Positions 1-9,822 are shown, counted from the stretch's first letter. The stretch is DNA of 64,000 nucleotides from Falsochrobactrum shanghaiense (GCF_003149535.1 NZ_QGDB01000006.1:1-64000), one strand, 5' to 3'. Notes: a model not told the origin generated them from the sequence alone. A program made the numbers and translations.

Positions 1-78
1 CCACGTTGATAGGCCGGGTGTGGAAGTGCGGCAACGCATGCAGCTTACCGGTACTAATAGCTCGATCGACTTGATCAT
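1..78 (+). rRNA. rrl: 23S rRNA, 3' end only
   Basis: The first bases carry the conserved 3' terminus of 23S rRNA, including the segment CTTACCGGTACTAATAGCTC followed by the CGATCGACTTGATC end. The gene starts upstream of the window. The exact 3' end is estimated to within a few bases. About 240 bp separate it from the 5S gene, and I see no tRNA in that spacer. Confidence 0.9.
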
Positions 79-318
79 TCTCATTATCTGTATCCATCGA
101 ACGAAGTTCGATGAATGACAGCTTTAACTTCTGTCCTCACGCTGTCGCGGCTTCGCCGCTTCGCTCCGGACGGGGCGGCGCACAAGCGCCGGCACACAGT
201 CGTGTGCTTATTGCTTATCAGTGCATGAAAGACGGGAAAGCGAGTAAAGCAGTGAGTAAACATACTCACCTACTGCCTTATTCTCCTAATCCAGCTTCTC
301 ATATTTGTGTTCTTCGCC

Positions 319-436
319 GACCTGGTGGTTATGGCGGAGCGGCTGCACCCGATCCCATTCCGAACTCGGCCGTGAAACGCTCCAGCGCCAATGGTACTTC
401 GTCTCAAGACGCGGGAGAGTAGGTCGCTGCCAGGTC
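319..436 (+). rRNA. rrf: 5S rRNA
   Basis: The terminal helix GACCTGG (319-325) pairs with CCAGGTC (430-436). The interior holds the conserved CACCCGATCCCATTCCGAAC loop and the GGGAGAGTAGGTCGCTGCC segment. At 118 nt the length is normal for bacterial 5S. It sits in the standard place after 23S and before tRNA-fMet. Confidence 0.95.
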
Positions 437-543
437 TGCCAAGCACACAAAAAAAAGCATCTTCTCAAATCATACAAACAGAACCCATCAGCGCAAAAAA
501 ACGCAGTAAACTATCCAGGCCGGACAACAGTAAAACACCTTGA

Positions 544-620
<77 letters not shown>

Positions 621-648
621 AAATAAGATCGTTAAATTAATCGATTAC

Positions 649-683
649 GAAAAAGCCCCTTTCTTCGGATAGGGGCTTTTTTG
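649..683 (+). terminator. rho-independent terminator of the rRNA operon
   Basis: AAAAGCCCCT (651-660) pairs with AGGGGCTTTT (671-680) across the loop TTCTTCGGAT, followed by more T residues. It lies 30 bp after tRNA-fMet and ends the rRNA operon. Confidence 0.9.
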
Positions 684-970
684 CATTCAAGGGGCAGTTT
701 GGAGGCATCAAAAATACTGGTTGCGAAAGTATATATGGCCGCCAGTAAGGGGCTGGAATGGGGCCTCCTCAAACGAAATTATCAGGAGCGTGCGGCCCAA
801 TCACCATCCTATGGGATCGAAGCCAAGTGGAAGCAGCTCAGTGAGTCGGCTTCCTTTGTTGTATTTAATGCGTTTGCCCAAATGCACTGGACGAAACCCT
901 CTGCCGCAATGACCCTATCTGCATGATCAAAAAATCATGCAGATGTGGATTGGCGCCCGGACGGTTTCAA
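684..970. other. Intergenic region with no recognised gene
   Basis: This 287-bp stretch separates the rRNA operon terminator from the 3' end of the minus-strand ABC permease. Open frames of 60-80 codons occur but have no recognisable domain and no good ribosome-binding site. The only structure seen is the inverted repeat at 918-943, described separately. Confidence 0.5.
918..943 (-). terminator. Hairpin downstream of the ABC permease operon, possible terminator
   Basis: TCTGCATGAT (918-927) and ATCATGCAGA (934-943) form a perfect 10-bp stem with loop CAAAAA. It lies 28 bp beyond the stop codon of the last minus-strand permease. The T run is in the loop rather than after the stem, so termination is uncertain. 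Confidence 0.4.
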
Positions 971-1654
971 TCAATCGAGTGAGAGGCGGGGCGTGTTGTT
1001 GATACGGTTTTCAGCCCATTTGGAAAAGCGCAGAACCGGATAGCAATAAATAAAATAGACCACGGCAATCAGGCCATAGATGAAGAGAATATCACGCGGG
1101 TAACGCAATATCGTCACTTCGCCCTGACGGGTCAGTTCGGCGATGCCCACGACGGACAAAATCGCCGTGCTCTTGATGATGATGACATATACGCTGCTCA
1201 TGGGGGCTATGGTCAGCTTGAGGGCCTGCGGCAGAATAATATGCCACAGGCGCTGCATCTGGTTCATGCCGACCGAGGTTGCTGCCTCCCATTGACCTTT
1301 GGGGACCGCATCGATAGCACCGCGCACGATTTCGGCAACATAGCTTGACGTGTAGAGCGAGAGGGCGACGAATGCGGCGGTTTGCGAACTCCAGTTGAGC
1401 CATTCCAGTCCGGTATTGGGCAGGACGAAATAGAATACATAGAGCTGAACCAGAAATGGCGTTCCACGCAAGCAGTGTACATAGAGCGCGAACAGTTGCG
1501 ACAGGAGCGGCACCCTGTAGCTGCGGACTATACCGACGAGCGCACCGATCAGCGAGCCAGCGAGAATGGCGACCAGCGAGACGACGAAGGTTTCCTTAAA
1601 ACCCTGCCAGAGAAAAGGCAGGATCGAGATGGTGAGGTTCCAGTAATATTCCAT
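971..1654 (-). CDS. Polar amino-acid ABC transporter permease (second of two)
   Basis: Inner-membrane permease of 227 residues in the HisM/GlnP (His/Glu/Gln/Arg) family, which has about five membrane segments. The coupling loop is visible as EAATSVGMNQMQRLWHIILP near residue 125, the EAA motif that docks on the ATPase. The ATG at 1654 lies 4 bp after the stop of the preceding permease (1659), so the two are translationally close and probably form a heterodimer. It is the last gene of the operon that starts with the DapF-like racemase at 4927. The substrate cannot be named from sequence; the family takes up polar amino acids. Confidence 0.9.
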   Translation of the reverse strand: MEYYWNLTISILPFLWQGFKETFVVSLVAILAGSLIGALVGIVRSYRVPLLSQLFALYVHCLRGTPFLVQLYVFYFVLPNTGLEWLNWSSQTAAFVALSLYTSSYVAEIVRGAIDAVPKGQWEAATSVGMNQMQRLWHIILPQALKLTIAPMSSVYVIIIKSTAILSVVGIAELTRQGEVTILRYPRDILFIYGLIAVVYFIYCYPVLRFSKWAENRINNTPRLSLD

Positions 1655-1658
1655 CCTG

Positions 1659-2360
1659 TCAGCCCTTCACGTTCCATGCCGGTCCGGCCAGTTTTTGTTT
1701 AACGGCGTGGGAGAGCAACAGCACCAGCAGATATATGGCAAGGTAAGCGACCGCGATCGTCAGAAAGCCTTCATTGGGGCGCACGCGCTCGCTGTTGAGG
1801 AGAATACCCGCGCTCGTCAGTTCGAAGACCGTAATGAGCGACAAAAGCGAGGTATCCTTGATGAGAACGGCGGTCTGGCCGATCACCGGCGGTATCACAT
1901 TGGCGAAAGCCTGCGGCAGAACGATGTGACGCAATCTCTGGCCGTAGCTCATGCCGACAGCCTTGGCAGCCTCGACCTGACCGCGCGCGACGCTTTCGAT
2001 TCCCGTGCGGATGATCTCGCACATATAGGGCGCGCAGTTGAGCACAAGCGCTGCAATGCCCAGACTCATTTCCGGCCATTTGAGGGTAAACGGAAACAGC
2101 ACCGGCAAGCCGAAATAGACGAGATAAATCTGCACCAGAAGCGGTGTCCCGCGGATGAAGGTTATATAGCCATGGATCAACTGGCGCAGGACGGCCCACT
2201 TGCTGAACAGCAAAATGGCCAGAATCGTGCCCAGTATCAGAGACAGGACCAGACTTATCGATGCCGCCCATATCGTATTGCCAAGCCCCCGGATGAAGGC
2301 GTCATAATATTGTGCGACAATGCGATAATTATAATAATCCAGTATGAAAGACGACATCAA
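1659..2360 (-). CDS. Polar amino-acid ABC transporter permease (first of two)
   Basis: Inner-membrane permease of 233 residues, paralogous to its downstream neighbour. The EAA loop reads EAAKAVGMSYGQRLRHIVLP around residue 130, and the conserved FIRGTPLLVQ motif typical of the polar amino-acid family is present near residue 87. It follows the periplasmic binding protein gene after a gap of 117 bp that holds two strong hairpins (2379-2465). With the ATPase at 3303 and the binding protein at 2478 it completes a HisJQMP-type importer. Confidence 0.9.
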   Translation of the reverse strand: MMSSFILDYYNYRIVAQYYDAFIRGLGNTIWAASISLVLSLILGTILAILLFSKWAVLRQLIHGYITFIRGTPLLVQIYLVYFGLPVLFPFTLKWPEMSLGIAALVLNCAPYMCEIIRTGIESVARGQVEAAKAVGMSYGQRLRHIVLPQAFANVIPPVIGQTAVLIKDTSLLSLITVFELTSAGILLNSERVRPNEGFLTIAVAYLAIYLLVLLLSHAVKQKLAGPAWNVKG

Positions 2361-2378
2361 TAAACCTTGTATTCCGCA

Positions 2379-2465
2379 TGACGCAGGTTCGCCTGCGTCA
2401 ATGTTGAAGGCTCGTTTGCCGGAAATGTCCTGCCCCGGATGAAGGCGGGCTTCGTCCGGGGCAGG
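2379..2465 (-). repeat. Two stable intercistronic hairpins between binding protein and permeases
   Basis: TGACGCAGG (2379-2387) pairs with CCTGCGTCA (2392-2400) across a 4-base loop. CCTGCCCCGGA (2429-2439) pairs with TCCGGGGCAGG (2455-2465), with a smaller GAAG/CTTC stem inside its loop. Both lie in the 117-bp gap between the binding protein and permease genes. Known importer operons use such hairpins to protect the binding-protein mRNA from 3' exonucleases, so the binding protein outnumbers the permeases. That role is inferred here. Confidence 0.6.
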
Positions 2466-2477
2466 GCCATGAGGTGA

Positions 2478-3275
2478 TTATTTGTGGTCTTTTTCCCAAT
2501 CGGTGGTGTTCCACCAGTAATTGACCAGTTTCTCCAGGCGCTTGTCGGAAGTGATCAGTTCCACGTAATTGTCGAGCCACATCTTCAGATGGAAGGCATC
2601 GGGACGGACCGCGAAGGAAAGCGGGTTCTTGACGATGATGCCATCCAGCAGCTTGAGATTGTCGAAATCATTGAGGAAGTTGGAGACGTTGCCAAGGTCT
2701 GACACAAGGCCGTCGAGACGGCCTGTGGAAAGGGCCTGCGAAACGGCAGCGGTGCCGCCGGTATATTCCTTCAGCGTTGCTTCGGGCAGGAATTTCTTGA
2801 TCGCATCGCTATAGGAGCTGGCCTGCGTCGAGCCGATGTTGAGGCCGGCCTGATTGAGATCTTCCCATTTCGTATAGGGCGAATCCTTGAGGGCGGCTGC
2901 AACGGTCTCTTCATAGAACATCGGGGTTGAGAACAGAAGCTGTGCGGCACGCTGCGGTGTCGGGGTCATGTCGGCGGCGATCATATCGACCTTGCCCGCG
3001 AGCAGCGCCGGAATCAGGCCCTTCCAGTCGTAATCCTGAAAGACCACCGTGACGCCGAGGTCTTCGCCCATCATGCGCGCGAGTTCCACGGCAAGGCCGG
3101 TCTGCTTGCCGTCCTTGTTGATGAAGCTCACAGGCGCGCCCTGCGTCTGCACGGCGACGCGCATTTCGCCGCGCTTGAGAATATCGTCCATTTCGTCGGC
3201 CTGGGCGGCAGATACAGCGGCTGTCAGCCCCGCCATGGCGGCGATGGATACGAAAAACTTTTTGAAGATACCCAT
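2478..3275 (-). CDS. Periplasmic polar amino-acid-binding protein of an ABC transporter
   Basis: Solute-binding protein of 265 residues (SBP_bac_3 family). It has a classic Sec signal peptide: MGIFKKFF, then a hydrophobic stretch, then AAQA as the likely cleavage site near residue 27. The mature part opens with the family pattern RGEMRVAV and contains GLAVELARMMGEDLGV and VDMIAADMTPTPQRA, both hallmarks of the two-lobe amino-acid-binding fold. It lies between the ATPase (27 bp upstream) and the permeases. Which amino acid or isomer it binds is unknown; its link to a racemase gene makes a D-amino acid possible. Confidence 0.9.
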   Translation of the reverse strand: MGIFKKFFVSIAAMAGLTAAVSAAQADEMDDILKRGEMRVAVQTQGAPVSFINKDGKQTGLAVELARMMGEDLGVTVVFQDYDWKGLIPALLAGKVDMIAADMTPTPQRAAQLLFSTPMFYEETVAAALKDSPYTKWEDLNQAGLNIGSTQASSYSDAIKKFLPEATLKEYTGGTAAVSQALSTGRLDGLVSDLGNVSNFLNDFDNLKLLDGIIVKNPLSFAVRPDAFHLKMWLDNYVELITSDKRLEKLVNYWWNTTDWEKDHK

Positions 3276-3302
3276 TTCAGTTCTCCCTCTGGATAGATCG
3301 GT

Positions 3303-4058
3303 TTACAGGATTTGCTCCAGGAAGCTCCTGGTGCGTTGCTGCTTCGGACTGGAAAATAGCTCGACCGGCGTTCCCACTTCCACGATCTGGCCCTCATCCA
3401 TGAAAATGACCCGGTCCGCCACTTCACGCGCAAAGCCCATTTCATGGGTGACGACGACCATCGTCATGCCTTCGCGGGCGAGATTCTTCATGAGTTCGAG
3501 AATGCCGCCGACCATTTCAGGGTCAAGGGCGGAGGTTGCCTCGTCGAACAGCATGACTTTCGGGTTCATCGCCAGCGCCCTTGCAATGGCGACGCGCTGC
3601 TGCTGCCCGCCAGAAAGCTGGCTCGGATAGTGACCCTCCCGGTCAGCGATCCCGACTTTGGCCAGCATGTCGCGTGCGCGCCGGGTGGCATCTTCGCGGG
3701 TGCGCCTGAGCACCACGGTTTGCGGCAGAACCACATTTTCCAGTGCGGTCTTGTGCTGGAACAGGTTGAAATGCTGAAAAACCATGCCGATTTCCGACCG
3801 GGCGGCATTCAGATTCGTCTTTGGATTTGAAATCTCCATGCGGTTGACTTCAATCAGCCCGCAATCGGTCGCCTCCAGTGCGTTGAGCGTGCGCAGCAGG
3901 GTGCTCTTGCCGGAGCCGGACGGGCCGATAATGACCAGAACCTCGCCCTTCTCGACAGAAAAAGACACATCTATGAGTGCGCGATGCGCCTTGCCATTGC
4001 GGGTGGCGGGATACGTCTTCGAAACGTCCTTGACCGTAATGAATGCTTTGTCGGACAT
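3303..4058 (-). CDS. Polar amino-acid ABC transporter ATP-binding protein
   Basis: Cytoplasmic ATPase of 251 residues that powers the importer. Walker A is GPSGSGKST, the ABC signature [15 protein letters not shown], Walker [14 protein letters not shown] and the switch histidine lies in [10 protein letters not shown]. The ATG at 4058 is chosen: it lies 2 bp after the TGA of the racemase gene (4061-4063) and has a GGAG 11 bases upstream. An in-frame ATG at 4076 would overlap the racemase gene and has a poorer site. The tight junction argues for translational coupling with the racemase. Confidence 0.93.
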   Translation of the reverse strand: MSDKAFITVKDVSKTYPATRNGKAHRALIDVSFSVEKGEVLVIIGPSGSGKSTLLRTLNALEATDCGLIEVNRMEISNPKTNLNAARSEIGMVFQHFNLFQHKTALENVVLPQTVVLRRTREDATRRARDMLAKVGIADREGHYPSQLSGGQQQRVAIARALAMNPKVMLFDEATSALDPEMVGGILELMKNLAREGMTMVVVTHEMGFAREVADRVIFMDEGQIVEVGTPVELFSSPKQQRTRSFLEQIL

Positions 4059-4060
4059 GA

Positions 4061-4927
4061 TCAAGCCAACTCCCATGCGCTGATCCCATAAAATGAAATG
4101 GCGACATCCCCCGTCAGCAAGACCGAATTTTCCCCGATGATGCGTATATCAAGACTGCCCCCCGGCATATCCACCTTCGCCTGCATGCCCTGCATAAGAC
4201 CTTTTCGATGCGCTGCCAAGACTGTCGCGCAGGCGCCGCTGCCGCAAGCCTGGGTGAGAATGCCCGGCCGTTCATAAACGACAAGCCGAATATGTCCGTC
4301 CGAGAGGATTTCGGCAATGTCGATATTGGCCTGTTGCGGCAGATACCGGCTTTTTTGTATCGGGTCGGCCAGAGCCGCGGCATCGAGCGCGCCCAGATCG
4401 GGAACGAAATAGACCAGATGGGGATTGCCCGGATTGACGGCAAACGGATTGCGAAGCGGTCCGTTCTCAAGGGCTGCGCCCGCTTGCGAAAGCGGACCGG
4501 CAAGGGGGATCGACTGCCACTCATAGCGAATATCATCGATCCGCAGGCTCACGCGACGATCTCCCGCACGCGTGGCTTCGATCAAGCCGCCCAGTGTCTC
4601 GACGATAATGGTGTCTGCGGCCTTTTCTTCCATCAACAGCCAGGCCACGCAACGCACTGCGTTGAAACAGGATTGCGCCTCGACGCCGTCGATATTGTAA
4701 ATCCGCAGACGGATCGTGGATTGGGGCGATGCGGGCTGCTCGATCACCAGCAGCTGATCGCCGCCAATTCCAATATGGCGGTCACATACCTGCATGACTG
4801 TGCGGGGGGATGGGGAGAGTGGCTGATGGCGTCCGTCGACAACCACAAAATCATTGCCCAGACCATGGAGTTTTACGAATGGCCGTCCCCGGGCCGACGC
4901 AGAATCAAAAATGCCGCAATCAACCAA
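4061..4927 (-). CDS. DapF-like amino-acid racemase/epimerase, divergent paralog
   Basis: PLP-independent two-cysteine racemase fold of the diaminopimelate epimerase family, 288 residues from a TTG start. The start motif [11 protein letters not shown], the [14 protein letters not shown] segment (catalytic Cys about residue 87) and QACGSGACA (second Cys about residue 228) are clear. NPGNPH and the ER pair before the second Cys also survive. True DapF has C-GNG after the first Cys and ERGxGET before the second; here these read C-FNA and ERPGILT, so a substrate other than diaminopimelate is likely. TTG at 4927 with AGGGA upstream gives family length; TTG at 5014 would add 29 residues without homology signal. 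It leads an ABC importer operon. Confidence 0.8.
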   Translation of the reverse strand: MVDCGIFDSASARGRPFVKLHGLGNDFVVVDGRHQPLSPSPRTVMQVCDRHIGIGGDQLLVIEQPASPQSTIRLRIYNIDGVEAQSCFNAVRCVAWLLMEEKAADTIIVETLGGLIEATRAGDRRVSLRIDDIRYEWQSIPLAGPLSQAGAALENGPLRNPFAVNPGNPHLVYFVPDLGALDAAALADPIQKSRYLPQQANIDIAEILSDGHIRLVVYERPGILTQACGSGACATVLAAHRKGLMQGMQAKVDMPGGSLDIRIIGENSVLLTGDVAISFYGISAWELA

Positions 4928-5166
4928 TGCGCTGATTCCCTTCTCTGAATGGCGAAGCAGAAAGGCGCTTATGAATATGCATCCGGGAACAGTCAAACCA
5001 TTCGCGACGGGCAAACCGTTCGCCCCGGGCTGTCGCCGCCCCGCAAAACCATATGTCCATCAATGCCTGCCGGCCTGATAACAGCTGAAGCCCCATTTTT
5101 TCCCCGTGCAGGCGGTTGGTCCGCCTTTTTGATGTCCTCATATGCTAGCAAGGGTTTTATATTCGT

Positions 5167-5206
5167 CAAATTCAATATTTGGCCCATATCATTCATTTTT
5201 GATATG
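5167..5206. promoter_or_regulatory. AT-rich inverted repeats in the racemase/LysR divergent region
   Basis: CAAAT (5167-5171) faces ATTTG (5177-5181), and CATATCA (5185-5191) faces TGATATG (5200-5206) across 8 bases. They lie 49-88 bp upstream of the LysR start, inside the 327-bp gap (4928-5254) between the LysR gene and the divergent racemase operon. LysR-type regulators usually bind such dyads in the shared intergenic region. No other gene is seen in the gap. Confidence 0.5.
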
Positions 5207-5254
5207 TTAACTTGTGGCTGGAGCGGGGTGAATGCACGGAAGAGGACAGGCTTG

Positions 5255-6172
5255 ATGCGGCTGACACACAGGCAGTTGGAAATTTTTCAGTCTCTCATGC
5301 AGACGCTGAATATTACGGCTACCGCGCAGCAGTTGTTCTCGTCGCAGCCGACGATCAGTCGCGAATTGAAAAACATCGAGGAGATAGTCGGCTTTCAGCT
5401 CTTTTATCGTCAAAACCGCAAACTGGAGCCAAGCCAGCAGGCGATTGCCCTCAATATTGTCGTGCAGCGCTCATTCGTAAGTCTCGACGAGATTTTCCGC
5501 ACCGCGCAGGCCATTCGCGAAGACCGGTTGAAGCGGCTCTCCATCGCCTGCCTGCCCGCATTCGCCCATGCGCTGATCCCGCAGGCGCTGCGGTTGTTTC
5601 TGGCGCAACTGCCCGGAACATCCATTAAGATACATTCATTGGAAGAGGCTGCCCTGACCCGCGATCTGGTCAGCAAGTTTTTCGATCTGGGTATCGTGGA
5701 AGGCAAGTTCGACCGAACCGCCTCATCCACCATCGCGCTTTATGCCGGTGATCTGGTCTGCGTGATGCCCGTCTCGCACCATCTGGCGCAGCGCGATGTG
5801 CTGCACCCGCAGGATTTGGCAGGTCAGGACTTCATTTATTATTCGGAAGAGGATTCCTATCGCAGGCAGGTAGATGCATTTTTTTCGCGCGCCAATATTT
5901 CGCGGCGGCTGCTCATCGAAACGACGACAGCGCCTTCCATCGGCTCGCTTGTTCGCTCCGGATTGGGCGTATCTATCGTCAATCCGCTGACCGCGCTGGC
6001 CTTTCACGGCGATGGCCTGTGCGTGCGACCGCTTGCCCACAAGATTGCCTATCATGTCCATATCTGGCAGCCGGAACCGGCCAAGCGCGGGCCTTTCGCC
6101 TCGATTTTCATTCGGGCGCTGGAAGAAACCATAATCGATATGCGTGCGCGCCTTGATCGCCTGCTTTACTAA
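5255..6172 (+). CDS. LysR-family transcriptional regulator
   Basis: Regulator of 305 residues. The N-terminal winged helix-turn-helix spans about residues 3-62, with RQLEIFQSLMQTLNITATAQ and QPTISRELKNIEEIVGFQLF as the recognisable parts. The rest is the LysR substrate-binding domain. The ATG at 5255 follows AGAGGACAGG and gives the normal LysR length; earlier in-frame starts would add about 100 residues of unlikely sequence. It is divergent from the racemase/ABC operon and co-oriented with the CoA-transferase at 6275, so it may control either. The effector is unknown. Confidence 0.9.
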   Translation: MRLTHRQLEIFQSLMQTLNITATAQQLFSSQPTISRELKNIEEIVGFQLFYRQNRKLEPSQQAIALNIVVQRSFVSLDEIFRTAQAIREDRLKRLSIACLPAFAHALIPQALRLFLAQLPGTSIKIHSLEEAALTRDLVSKFFDLGIVEGKFDRTASSTIALYAGDLVCVMPVSHHLAQRDVLHPQDLAGQDFIYYSEEDSYRRQVDAFFSRANISRRLLIETTTAPSIGSLVRSGLGVSIVNPLTALAFHGDGLCVRPLAHKIAYHVHIWQPEPAKRGPFASIFIRALEETIIDMRARLDRLLY

Positions 6173-6238
6173 CCGTTGGTAGTCGTTGGTAGTCATTGAC
6201 ACCCCAAAAACCGGGGCTTACTCAACGATATGCATTGA

Positions 6239-7811
<1,573 letters not shown>

Positions 7812-7832
7812 TGTTCAAGGGGATAAGAAAAA

Positions 7833-7922
<90 letters not shown>

Positions 7923-8063
7923 GCGTTTTGCAGCACTGTAAAACGATCCATGAAGAATCGCACAGTAACGAGCATCAAAAAGCGAATGCCGAGCGTGCAG
8001 CGGCTCAATAACCAGACAAACGCATTTAGACAAGACCTAATTTGCGTTTAAAGACAAAAAACC

Positions 8064-8093
8064 TTGACTTTTTCGCTGCCCTGCATCTATAAG
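8064..8093 (+). promoter_or_regulatory. Sigma-70-type promoter of rplU-rpmA
   Basis: TTGACT (8064-8069) and TATAAG (8088-8093) are separated by 18 bp and match the vegetative consensus well. Transcription would start near 8100, giving a leader of about 175 nt before rplU. The rest of the 354-bp gap between tRNA-Ser and rplU shows no other gene. Confidence 0.7.
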
Positions 8094-8276
8094 CACCCAA
8101 CTTTATGCGTGGCATCAGCCGCGCTTATTGTTTTGATTGGAGAATCCATCGCTGGAGGCTTTGATCAAGGGGCTGAAAAGCTTCAAAATTCACCCGACTG
8201 ATAAAAAGACGGCCCATGACTACGACGCGAAAGTCGCAGAAATGAGAGCTGGACCGAACAACCGAAAGGAAAACAA

Positions 8277-8708
8277 ATGTTCGCAGTCATTAAAACCGGT
8301 GGCAAGCAGTATCGCGTTGCCGCAAACGATCTCATCAAGGTCGAAAAAGTCGCTGGCGAAGCCGGTGATGTCGTAGAATTTGCAGAAGTCCTGATGGTCG
8401 GCACGACCGTTGGCGCTCCGCTTGTCGAAGGCGCGCTTGTGACCGCCGAAGTCGTCGAGCAGGGCCGCGCCCGCAAGGTCATCGCTTTCAAGAAGCGTCG
8501 CCGTCAGAACTCCAAGCGTACCCGTGGCCATCGTCAGGAACTGACGACGATCCGCATCTCGGAGATTCTCACCGACGGTGCGAAGCCTTCCAAGAAGGCC
8601 GCCGAAAAGAAAGCTCCGAAGGCAGAAGCCGCCGCTGAAGGCGCAGCCGCAAAGCCGAAGAAGGCAGCGCCCAAGAAGGCCGCAGCCAAGGCCGAGTCGG
8701 CTGAGTAA
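8277..8708 (+). CDS. rplU: Large-subunit ribosomal protein L21 (bL21)
   Basis: L21 of 143 residues. The first 100 or so are the normal domain: it opens [15 protein letters not shown] and includes [21 protein letters not shown], which binds 23S rRNA. The last 40 residues are a Lys/Ala/Glu-rich tail absent from E. coli L21 (about 103 residues). GAAAGGAAAACAA precedes the ATG. It is followed after 25 bp by rpmA, the usual L21-L27 pair. Confidence 0.97.
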   Translation: MFAVIKTGGKQYRVAANDLIKVEKVAGEAGDVVEFAEVLMVGTTVGAPLVEGALVTAEVVEQGRARKVIAFKKRRRQNSKRTRGHRQELTTIRISEILTDGAKPSKKAAEKKAPKAEAAAEGAAAKPKKAAPKKAAAKAESAE

Positions 8709-8733
8709 ACAGAGAGATTAAAGGAGAACACCA

Positions 8734-9003
8734 ATGGCACACAAAAAAGCTGGCGGTTCCTCGCGCAACGGTCGCGATTCAGAATCCAAACGCCTTGGCG
8801 TGAAGAAGTTTGGCGGTGAAGCAGTGCTCGCCGGCAACATCATCGTGCGCCAACGCGGCACGAAATGGCATCCGGGCGCCAATGTGGGCATGGGCAAGGA
8901 TCACACCTTGTTTGCGCTTACGCAGGGTTCGGTGTCTTTCCGCGCGAAAGCCAATGGCCGCACCTATGTGTCGGTCGACCCGATCGCGGAAGCAGCAGAG
9001 TAA
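8734..9003 (+). CDS. rpmA: Large-subunit ribosomal protein L27 (bL27)
   Basis: L27 of 89 residues, opening [20 protein letters not shown], the conserved N-terminal arm that reaches the peptidyl-transferase centre. [11 protein letters not shown]-like ([16 protein letters not shown]) and GKDHTLFAL motifs follow. The ATG has an AAGGAG site 7 bases upstream. Its length and position after rplU are standard. Transcription probably ends at the hairpin at 9074-9104. Confidence 0.98.
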   Translation: MAHKKAGGSSRNGRDSESKRLGVKKFGGEAVLAGNIIVRQRGTKWHPGANVGMGKDHTLFALTQGSVSFRAKANGRTYVSVDPIAEAAE

Positions 9004-9073
9004 GCCGGGCACTCTTATAAGCACCGGCGTCCCATTGGACCCGGTGCATATGGCAGCCAAGCCAAAAGATCGA

Positions 9074-9104
9074 AGGGAAGATGGGACTACCATCTTCCCT
9101 TTTT
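9074..9104 (+). terminator. Rho-independent terminator after rpmA
   Basis: AGGGAAGATGG (9074-9084) and CCATCTTCCCT (9090-9100) form an 11-bp perfect stem with loop GACTA, followed by TTTT. It lies 70 bp beyond the rpmA stop codon and just before the ribosome-binding site of the next gene. Confidence 0.85.
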
Positions 9105-9123
9105 GCATCTGGAGGAACGAAAA

Positions 9124-9771
9124 ATGGTTGTCGAAACATTGGAAGAAGACTGTTACGAAAGCTGTAGCAGGCATGAGGACGCTTCGGCTTCGGAATTATC
9201 GCCGAGGCTCGCTTACGAACTGGATTGCCCCGTTCTCGTCACGGAAAGGCTGGTCCTGCGCCCGCCCCATGAAGAAGACGTGGATGCGATTTCTCATCTC
9301 GCCAATAATATCCGCGTTGCCGACATGCTTGCCCGTATGCCGCATCCCTACACGCGCGATAATGCGCTCGACTTTGTCGAACGCACCCAAAAAGGCGAGA
9401 TGGGCAACTGCATCTACGCGATCACGCAAGCGGAAACCGGCATTTTTATGGGTTGTTGCGGCATCCATGCGCATAAGCATGGTGAAGGCCTGGAGATCGG
9501 CTACTGGCTGGGCGAACCCTATTGGGGCAATGGGTTTGCCACCGAGGCTGCCCATGCGCTGATCGATCTGGCATTCCGCGCAACCGCCATCGAACGGCTG
9601 CATATATCGTGCCGCGTCACCAATAGCGGTTCGCGGCGCGTGATCCACAAATGCGGCTTCCAGTTCAGCGCCATGGGCATGGGAGATTCGCTTGCCTCCG
9701 GAAATGTCGCTGTCGAGCGCTATGTGCTTGACCGCAGCACATGGATCGGCCTGAGAAGCTGGCAGGCATAA
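9124..9771 (+). CDS. GNAT-family N-acetyltransferase (RimJ/RimL type)
   Basis: Acetyltransferase of 215 residues. After about 35 poorly conserved residues, VTERLVLRPPHEEDVDAI opens the RimJ/RimL-like GNAT domain. EIGYWLGEPYWGNGFATEAA is the acetyl-CoA-binding motif, and TNSGSRRVIHKCGF is the conserved late helix. The ATG at 9124 has GGAGGA at 9111-9116; an in-frame TTG at 9103 lies upstream of that site and inside the terminator. Family members acetylate protein N-termini or small molecules; the substrate is not predictable. It sits between the rpmA terminator and obg. Confidence 0.88.
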   Translation: MVVETLEEDCYESCSRHEDASASELSPRLAYELDCPVLVTERLVLRPPHEEDVDAISHLANNIRVADMLARMPHPYTRDNALDFVERTQKGEMGNCIYAITQAETGIFMGCCGIHAHKHGEGLEIGYWLGEPYWGNGFATEAAHALIDLAFRATAIERLHISCRVTNSGSRRVIHKCGFQFSAMGMGDSLASGNVAVERYVLDRSTWIGLRSWQA

Positions 9772-9800
9772 GGAGAAGGCGGCGGCGCGGAGCGCGCGCG

Positions 9801-9822
9801 CCCCGCGCATTTTGCGGGGTTT
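9801..9822 (+). terminator. Possible terminator after the GNAT gene
   Basis: CCCCGC (9801-9806) pairs with GCGGGG (9814-9819) across GCATTTT and is followed by only three T residues. It lies in the 192-bp gap before obg, within a very GC-rich segment. The stem is short, so the call is tentative. Confidence 0.4.

Noticed and set aside
681-926. Open frame of 81 codons after the rRNA operon
   Set aside because: No ribosome-binding site and no recognisable domain; the start lies inside the terminator tail.
1695-2363. 222-codon plus-strand frame over the first permease
   Set aside because: Antisense shadow of a clear membrane permease; its composition reflects the reverse complement of hydrophobic codons.
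4928-5014. 29-residue N-terminal extension of the DapF-like gene from TTG 5014
   Set aside because: No homology signal in the extension and a poorer ribosome-binding site than TTG 4927, which has AGGGA upstream.
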